Positions 6,695 through 10,285 of a stretch of 10,285 nucleotides of DNA are shown here, one piece after another. How positions within the stretch are numbered: the stretch's first letter is position 1; the number at the start of each line of letters is the position of its first letter. The DNA comes from Verrucomicrobiales bacterium (GTDB taxonomy: Bacteria > Verrucomicrobiota > Verrucomicrobiia > Verrucomicrobiales > Akkermansiaceae). Location of the stretch: assembly GCA_003527555.1 (NCBI GenBank), contig DPWT01000039.1, positions 1-10,285 on the forward strand, given 5' to 3'. The translations under genes were made by a program, and so were the position numbers. The notes under the pieces were generated by a model. It was not told the origin of the DNA. It searched no databases and worked only from the letters and a program-made list of their open reading frames with translations.

Positions 6695-7273
6695 TTATTT
6701 GGGTAACACAGCTATCAACTCCCATGTTTTTTTGCTGTTAGGGACTCCTGGACCGTTGTAGCCGAGCACGCGGTAGTCATTGCTCTTGATACCACGTTTT
6801 GTCAGTTCGGTTGCGATGGCCTTTTGTGCTGTTTTCATCATGCTGCTGGTGTTTTTGCCTTGCCACGTGTAGCTGAGGGTTTTTATGGCAGGTATATCAC
6901 GCACATCAATTTTACTTGAGTCCTTGCCTGCTTTGCCAACTCCTCTGTGTTGGTAGAGGAATCCCATGGAATTCATGGTCATCTTATCACCTCTTTGTTC
7001 CATACCCATCTCTACGGGCGAGGTCATGGGGATATCCTTGCTTTTTATGTGGCGAAAGAGTCGCCAAAAAGCAAACGACTTGGCCTTACCGCTGGTATAA
7101 GCAGCTCGGTAGGCGGGAAATTCTTTGACGGTGACCTTGTTATACGGCCCAGGTGTCGGCCAACCCTTGGGTAGGGGGGACTCTGCCACGTATTTGGGCT
7201 CTGTGGCGTTGACTTCAGCTTGAGCAGAGAGGGAAAATACGGTGAATAGGGTGGGGAGGAGGAATCTTATCAT
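6695..7273 (-). CDS. Exported SOUL-family heme-binding-like protein
   Basis: A 192-residue protein with a signal peptide (residues 1-19, cleavage after AQA) followed by a SOUL domain. The hallmark segment is FWRLFRHIKSKDIPMTSPVEM (69-89), with IPMTSPV being the strongest family motif; NSMGFLYQH and a C-terminal YNGPGVPNSKKTWELI complete the fold. SOUL/p22HBP proteins bind heme or tetrapyrroles in some species, but the heme ligand is not conserved across the family, so binding is not proven here. First gene of the operon with the photolyase homologue and CIA30 protein. No strong ribosome binding site precedes the ATG. A tetrapyrrole-binding protein next to a light-responsive flavoprotein fits a photo-oxidative stress role, by inference. 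Confidence 0.88.
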   Translation of the reverse strand: MIRFLLPTLFTVFSLSAQAEVNATEPKYVAESPLPKGWPTPGPYNKVTVKEFPAYRAAYTSGKAKSFAFWRLFRHIKSKDIPMTSPVEMGMEQRGDKMTMNSMGFLYQHRGVGKAGKDSSKIDVRDIPAIKTLSYTWQGKNTSSMMKTAQKAIATELTKRGIKSNDYRVLGYNGPGVPNSKKTWELIAVLPK

Positions 7274-7285
7274 GGTTTGGTTGTT

Positions 7286-7340
7286 TTGTACAATAACTTG
7301 ACGAATGAAACAACGGTGACCTAAGAATCCTCGATGTCAA
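7286..7340 (-). promoter_or_regulatory. Possible regulatory region upstream of the SOUL-photolyase-CIA30 operon
   Basis: On the minus strand a perfect TTGACA hexamer lies at 7340-7335 but has no recognisable -10 at normal spacing (ACCGTT at 17 bp). Nearer the gene an 8-bp palindrome TTGTACAA occupies 7286-7293. A second weak -35/-10 pair (TTGTTT, then TACAAA after 17 bp) could also serve. A strong -35 with a poor -10 can indicate a regulated promoter, but this is weak evidence. Confidence 0.2.
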
Positions 7341-7480
7341 TAATTTGTCTATATTTTGGGATTTTGACGTAAAGTCTGATGATGAGATCCTATGCGATGA
7401 GCCTGCGTGATATGCGCACACATTTTCTTGAGAGATTAAGGCTCGTCGGTCGGTATTTATTTTCCAATACTCAAGCTCTC

Positions 7481-7876
7481 ATGAAAACCATCGCCACTCT
7501 CGCTATCACATTCCTTCTCAGCGCGGTCCTGTGCGCCGACCACCATCAGGAAAAAGCCGCCGAGGCCGCACCGTTCCGTCACGTGGTGATGTTTAAGTTT
7601 AAAGACGGCGCCACCAAGGAGCAGGTTACCGCTATCGAAACAGCTTTTTCAGCACTACCGAAAAAAATCAACACCATTACCGGCTATGAGTGGGGGACCA
7701 ATGTCGGCAAAGAGAATAAAAACCAGGGGTTCACTCACTGCTTCATCGTCACCTTCAAGGATCAGGCCGGACTTGACGTCTATATCCCTCATCCGGCACA
7801 CAAGAAATTCGTCGAGTTGCTACTCCCAAGTCTCGACAAGGTACTCGTATTCGATTTCGTGGCGAAGAAAACCTGA
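7481..7876 (+). CDS. Exported Dabb-domain protein (stress-responsive A/B barrel)
   Basis: A 131-residue protein with signal peptide MKTIATLAITFLLSAVLCA followed by a dimeric alpha-beta barrel (Dabb) domain. Domain landmarks: FRHVVMFKFKDGATKEQV (32-49), THCFIVTFKD (85-94), YIPHPAHKKFV (101-111) and VLVFDF (121-126). The frame extends in phase to an ATG at 7379, but those extra 34 residues precede the signal peptide, so I chose the ATG at 7481. There is no clear ribosome binding site. Dabb proteins form small barrel dimers of mostly unknown function; secreted ones are common in Verrucomicrobiota and Planctomycetota beside catabolic genes. It is a paralogue of the Dabb gene at 8401, which lacks a signal peptide. 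Confidence 0.88.
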   Translation: MKTIATLAITFLLSAVLCADHHQEKAAEAAPFRHVVMFKFKDGATKEQVTAIETAFSALPKKINTITGYEWGTNVGKENKNQGFTHCFIVTFKDQAGLDVYIPHPAHKKFVELLLPSLDKVLVFDFVAKKT

Positions 7877-7933
7877 AAGGTAAAAAACGAAACTGATCAC
7901 ACGACCAACCTCGTTCATTAAAAAATTTCATAT

Positions 7934-7957
7934 AGTCGCAGACTACTTCCTGCGACT
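7934..7957 (-). terminator. Hairpin overlapping the end of the PEP-CTERM remnant
   Basis: AGTCGCAG (7934-7941) and CTGCGACT (7950-7957) form a perfect 8-bp stem with an 8-base loop. Read on the minus strand, one arm is made of the last codons and stop of the PEP-CTERM frame, and a T-rich stretch follows about 7 bases later. It may be that gene's terminator. On the plus strand it lies 57 bp after the Dabb gene and lacks a U-run. Confidence 0.4.
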
Positions 7958-8203
7958 TAATATCAGCGCGAGTGAACCAAGACCATGAAGAGCAGCCGAT
8001 GAGGGTTCGGGAACTGCTGTCAACATAGCACCAGAAATCGCCGACTTAACCCAGGGGCTAGGATTCGCCAGTGACACTGTCAAACTAGCACTTACCCAGT
8101 TGTCAAATGAGTTCGCTTCATAGGGTGCTGTGAGTGTGCCGTCCGCACTTGGAAAGACGTTTTCGAATTCATTACCACCCAAAAAGCTATGACAAGTGCT
8201 CAA
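7943..8203 (-). pseudogene. 3' remnant of a PEP-CTERM sorting-domain protein gene
   Basis: The minus-strand frame ends in a textbook PEP-CTERM tail: VPEPSS, then the hydrophobic stretch HGLGSLALI, then SRRK and stop. This signal is recognised by an exosortase, and proteins with it must carry an N-terminal signal peptide. This frame is only 86 codons long from a TTG and has no signal peptide; it is closed by an in-frame stop at 8231-8233. The 50 residues before the tail are low-complexity and typical of the end of a larger extracellular protein. I read it as a truncated, non-functional gene end. Its upstream limit coincides with the start of another gene fragment on the opposite strand, which suggests a recombination junction at about 8190-8203. 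Confidence 0.6.
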
Positions 8204-8324
8204 GATTGGTTCAGGCGTCTCGATGGAGATCTATCGCTTAGGCATTGGCGATCTCAATGGCGATGGCAAAGTGGACATCGTTGTGGGAAACAAAAAAGGC
8301 GTCTTCGCGTTCATCCCAAAGTAG
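8193..8324 (+). pseudogene. 3' remnant of an FG-GAP/VCBS-repeat protein gene
   Basis: A plus-strand frame, open from just after a stop at 8190-8192 to TAG at 8322-8324, encodes 43 residues that include DLNGDGKVDIVVGNKKGVF followed by AFIPK. This is a calcium-binding-like FG-GAP/VCBS repeat (DxNGDGxxD then IVVGN), the usual end of long extracellular beta-propeller proteins. There is no signal peptide and only one repeat, so the rest of the gene is missing. It may instead use GTG at 8196 or ATG at 8223 as a start, but a free single repeat is unlikely to be functional. It lies back-to-back with the PEP-CTERM remnant. Confidence 0.6.
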
Positions 8325-8328
8325 TTGT

Positions 8329-8364
8329 TTCACTATGTGGAAAATGCGCATCATAATGTGGAAA
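8329..8364 (+). promoter_or_regulatory. Candidate promoter with direct repeats upstream of the second Dabb gene
   Basis: TTCACT (8329-8334) and CATAAT (8352-8357) are 17 bp apart and match the sigma70 -35 and -10 at 4 and 5 of 6 positions. The predicted start near 8364 leaves a leader of about 36 nt. A direct repeat ATGTGGAAA occurs at 8335-8343 and 8356-8364, 21 bp apart (two helical turns), and an ATGCGCAT palindrome lies between at 8344-8351. These could be regulator sites. Confidence 0.4.
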
Positions 8365-8400
8365 TAGCCTCTTTCCTCTCAGCGTAATGAGGTTTAACTT

Positions 8401-8712
8401 ATGCGAACCATGACCAGACACTTCGGAGTATTCCAATTCAAACCAGAAATCAGCCCAGAGCAAATCGATCATTGTTTCACAACCATGCAGGATATGGTTG
8501 GCAAGATTCCCGGACTACTATCCATGGAGCACGGCCCATACAAATCCGATGAGGGGCTCAATGAGGAATTCACCCATGGATTCATCATGACCTTCGACTC
8601 CCCTGAGTCACGCGATGCCTACCTACCACACCCGATTCATGAGGAGGTTAAGGAAGTCGTCGTGCCCTGCCTCGAACGCGTTGTCGTTTTTGATTTTGAC
8701 GTAAACAGCTAA
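8401..8712 (+). CDS. Cytosolic Dabb-domain protein (stress-responsive A/B barrel)
   Basis: A 103-residue single-domain Dabb protein without a signal peptide. Landmarks: RHFGVFQFKPEISPEQID (6-23), FTHGFIMTFDS (58-68), YLPHPIHEEVKEVVVPCLE (75-93) and VVVFDFD (95-101). A GAGG ribosome binding site at 8389-8392, 8 bases before the ATG at 8401, supports this start over the ATG at 8410. It aligns along its full length with the exported Dabb protein at 7481, sharing the FTHxFI and YxPHPxH blocks. It is followed after 19 bp by the DUF1080 gene, so the two are likely co-transcribed. The ligand or reaction is unknown; related barrels include monooxygenases and aldolase-like cyclases. Confidence 0.9.
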   Translation: MRTMTRHFGVFQFKPEISPEQIDHCFTTMQDMVGKIPGLLSMEHGPYKSDEGLNEEFTHGFIMTFDSPESRDAYLPHPIHEEVKEVVVPCLERVVVFDFDVNS

Positions 8713-8731
8713 CCCAGAATCCTCTACCGCT

Positions 8732-9370
8732 ATGAAACTTATTTTACCACTCCCCCTGCTTACACTGCTAACTCTCCCTCTGACCGCCCAGGAGCCGGCC
8801 AAGGCTGTTTCCATTTTTGATGGCAAAACCCTCACCGGCTGGAAGGCCGTCAACCCAGCCAACGCCAAGATGTGGTCGGTCGTCGATGGCGTCATCACTG
8901 CAGGCGATGGAAAAAATAAAGTCCGCACCAACACCTACCTCGGCACCGAAAAAGAATACGGCGACTTTGAATTCCGCTGCTTGTTCCGCATCAGCGGCGA
9001 CCACAAAACGGGCATGATTAACTCCGGTATCCAGTACCGTTCCTACACCAAGGGCACCAAAATCATCGGCTACCAGGCCGACATCGGCAAAGGATGGTGG
9101 GGCGGCATCTACGATGAGCATCGCCGCAATAAACTGCTCGTCAAAGGTGACATGTCCACCCTCAAGCACATCCTCAAAGAGGACGGCTGGAATTCTTATA
9201 TTATCCGCTGCAAAGGCAACCACCACCAGCTCTACATCAACGGTGTGCTCACCGCCGACTTCGTAGAAAAGGATGCAAAAATCGCCACCAAGGGTATTAT
9301 AGCAGTGCAAGTCCACTCCGGCGGTAACGCCAAGGTGGAATTCAAAAACATCACCGTCACCGAGCTTTGA
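8732..9370 (+). CDS. Exported DUF1080 (3-keto-disaccharide hydrolase domain) protein
   Basis: A 212-residue protein with a signal peptide (about residues 1-19, ending PLTA) and one DUF1080 domain, a concanavalin-like beta-sandwich. Members have been linked to hydrolysis of 3-keto-glycosides and to carbohydrate binding; they are very abundant in PVC bacteria. Visible blocks: SIFDGKTLTGWK (27-38), YGDFEFRCLFR (76-86), NSGIQYRS (97-104), GYQADIG plus WWGGIYDEHRR (113-132), GWNSYIIRCKGNHHQLYINGV (152-172) and the final VEFKNITVTEL. Length is normal for a single-domain member. It probably acts in the periplasm or outside the cell. It is the second gene after the cytosolic Dabb gene and precedes a PVC-type dehydrogenase, an association that suggests a shared oxidative sugar-degradation role. 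No ribosome binding site is evident. Confidence 0.92.
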   Translation: MKLILPLPLLTLLTLPLTAQEPAKAVSIFDGKTLTGWKAVNPANAKMWSVVDGVITAGDGKNKVRTNTYLGTEKEYGDFEFRCLFRISGDHKTGMINSGIQYRSYTKGTKIIGYQADIGKGWWGGIYDEHRRNKLLVKGDMSTLKHILKEDGWNSYIIRCKGNHHQLYINGVLTADFVEKDAKIATKGIIAVQVHSGGNAKVEFKNITVTEL

Positions 9371-9375
9371 TATCA

Positions 9376-9458
9376 CCACGGATTCTACAGACGTTACGGA
9401 TCTTGCTCTGACTGTGATAATTCAACAGATACCAAAATTTTTTTCCGTGCTTTCCGTG
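9376..9458. repeat. Degenerate CCACGGAT/TTCCGTG intergenic repeat
   Basis: The 106 bp between the DUF1080 and dehydrogenase genes contain CCACGGAT (9376-9383) and TTACGGATC (9394-9402) on the left, and two TTCCGTG copies (9443-9449 and 9452-9458) on the right. The right copies are inverted relative to the left, so the region can fold into a stem. It resembles the CACGGATT-type dispersed repeats that I recall from intergenic regions of PVC genomes, here partly decayed. A T-run (9438-9444) lies between the arms. Confidence 0.5.
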
Positions 9459-9476
9459 AAACAAAAATAATACTAG

Positions 9477-10285
9477 ATGAAACTATCCATCACTCTCCTT
9501 ATAGTCAGCCTAGCCGCCACTTCTGTTAGCTTTGCTAAAAAAACCCAGTCAGGTCGTACTGAGGCCAACACACCGGAGCAACAACTCGCTGGCTTCACCG
9601 TGCCGGAAGGATTTGTGGTGGAACTCGTGGCATCGGAAAAAGACGGCATCGTTAATCCCATCGATCTTACCTTCGATGACGCAGGCCGACTCTGGACCCA
9701 GACCGCACGCATGTATCCGCTCGATCCGGTCAAGGACATCAAGTGGGGCGCGCTGATCAAGCTGATGAACAACCCTGCCGAGCAGGACAAGAACCCAGAG
9801 TTCAAGCGTATCAAAGACCTCTACCAAGGGAAAACCAAGGGCGACGACGAGATCCTGATCCTCTCAAACCTCCACGGTAGCAAGAAACTCTCCGTCGATA
9901 AATTCGCGACCGGACTGACTATTCCCCAATCGATTCTCCCCTATAAAAATGGTGCTTATGTCATGCAGGGATCCGAGTTGTTTTTTCTCGATGATTCTAA
10001 CAAAGATGGGAAATCCGACAAGCGTATGCCTGTTCTAACAGGATTTGGTTTCACCGATACCCATACGATGGGGCACAGCCTCGTCCGTGCACCTGGCGGC
10101 TGGATTCATTTCTCTCAAGGTGCACTGAACAAGGGCGAGATCAAAGCAGTCAAGTCCGGTGAAAGCACACGCATCGATTACAGTAAAACCGCACGCTTCT
10201 CCATCGATGGCAACCACATCCAGCTCGTCAATGCAGGCCTCAATAACATCTGGGGCTACCAGCTGCGGAGCAATGGCCAATGGTA
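9477..10285 (+). CDS. PVC-type membrane-bound dehydrogenase/heme-binding protein, N-terminal part (DUF7133-like beta-propeller), incomplete
   Basis: A frame open from ATG at 9477 to the right edge (269 complete codons, no stop). It starts with a signal peptide (MKLSITLLIVSLAATSVSFA) and continues with FTVPEGFVVELVASE, NPIDLTFDDAGRLWTQTARMYP, DDEILILSNLHGS, KFATGLTIPQSILPY, VMQGSELFFLDDSNKDGKSDKR and THTMGHSLVRAPGGWIHFSQGA. These are the successive blades of the N-terminal propeller of the large PVC-specific dehydrogenases, which normally carry HEAT-like repeats and a CxxCH cytochrome c domain further on, outside this window. Predicted periplasmic, probably oxidising a sugar or alcohol with heme as electron acceptor. 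It follows the DUF1080 gene by 106 bp, separated by a repeat, so co-transcription is uncertain. Confidence 0.88.
   Translation, partial: MKLSITLLIVSLAATSVSFAKKTQSGRTEANTPEQQLAGFTVPEGFVVELVASEKDGIVNPIDLTFDDAGRLWTQTARMYPLDPVKDIKWGALIKLMNNPAEQDKNPEFKRIKDLYQGKTKGDDEILILSNLHGSKKLSVDKFATGLTIPQSILPYKNGAYVMQGSELFFLDDSNKDGKSDKRMPVLTGFGFTDTHTMGHSLVRAPGGWIHFSQGALNKGEIKAVKSGESTRIDYSKTARFSIDGNHIQLVNAGLNNIWGYQLRSNGQW

Noticed and set aside
7379..7480. In-frame N-terminal extension of the exported Dabb protein from ATG 7379
   Set aside because: It would bury the clear signal peptide (MKTIATLAITFLL...) 34 residues inside the protein, and the extension has no family resemblance.
8768..9379. A 203-codon antisense reading frame across the DUF1080 gene
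   Set aside because: It is the shadow of a C-rich third-position gene. The plus-strand frame has a signal peptide and clear DUF1080 motifs; the antisense translation shows no recognisable domain.
9473..9827. Two minus-strand frames near the right end (92 and 113 codons)
   Set aside because: Both lie antisense to the open-ended dehydrogenase gene starting at 9477, whose signal peptide and propeller motifs are clear.

Overview
The window looks like chromosomal DNA from a marine-type member of the Verrucomicrobiota (PVC superphylum, Rubritalea/Akkermansiaceae-like). Three things point there: a PEP-CTERM tail of the verrucomicrobial style (VPEPSS..., LGSLALI, RRK), a DUF1080 / Dabb / 'PVC-type' dehydrogenase group at the right end, and a CCACGGAT/TTCCGTG-type intergenic repeat. 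The organism assignment is inference from these signatures. No rRNA, tRNA, CRISPR array, transposase or phage gene is visible.

Left block (1-4492). A two-gene minus-strand operon encodes a radical SAM protein with a C-terminal helix-hairpin-helix region (TIGR03916-like) and its usual partner, a DUF4130 protein (TIGR03915-like), a putative DNA repair or modification pair. A 70-110 bp divergent promoter region separates it from a plus-strand pair: a TetR-like regulator and an AarF/ABC1/UbiB-family atypical kinase, translationally close (stop codon inside the next ribosome binding site).

Middle block (4568-7273). Three tightly packed minus-strand genes, transcribed in the order SOUL heme-binding-like protein (exported), photolyase/cryptochrome of the DPRP (FeS-BCP-related) class, and a CIA30-domain protein (exported). 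Gaps are 6 and 15 bp, so this is almost certainly one operon. The photolyase homologue has lost the cysteine cluster that binds the iron-sulfur cluster in its characterised relatives. A light or oxidative stress role is a reasonable inference.

Right block (7481-10285). An exported Dabb-domain protein is followed by about 520 bp with no intact gene. This stretch holds a decayed PEP-CTERM gene end (minus) abutting a decayed FG-GAP/VCBS gene end (plus), plus a hairpin overlapping the PEP-CTERM stop codon. Then come a second, cytosolic Dabb protein with a good candidate promoter and ribosome binding site, an exported DUF1080 (sugar-hydrolase/lectin fold) protein, an intergenic repeat, and the 5' part of a large PVC-type dehydrogenase (DUF7133-like beta-propeller) that runs off the right edge. 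These right-hand genes resemble the extracellular/periplasmic carbohydrate-catabolism sets that are expanded in PVC bacteria.
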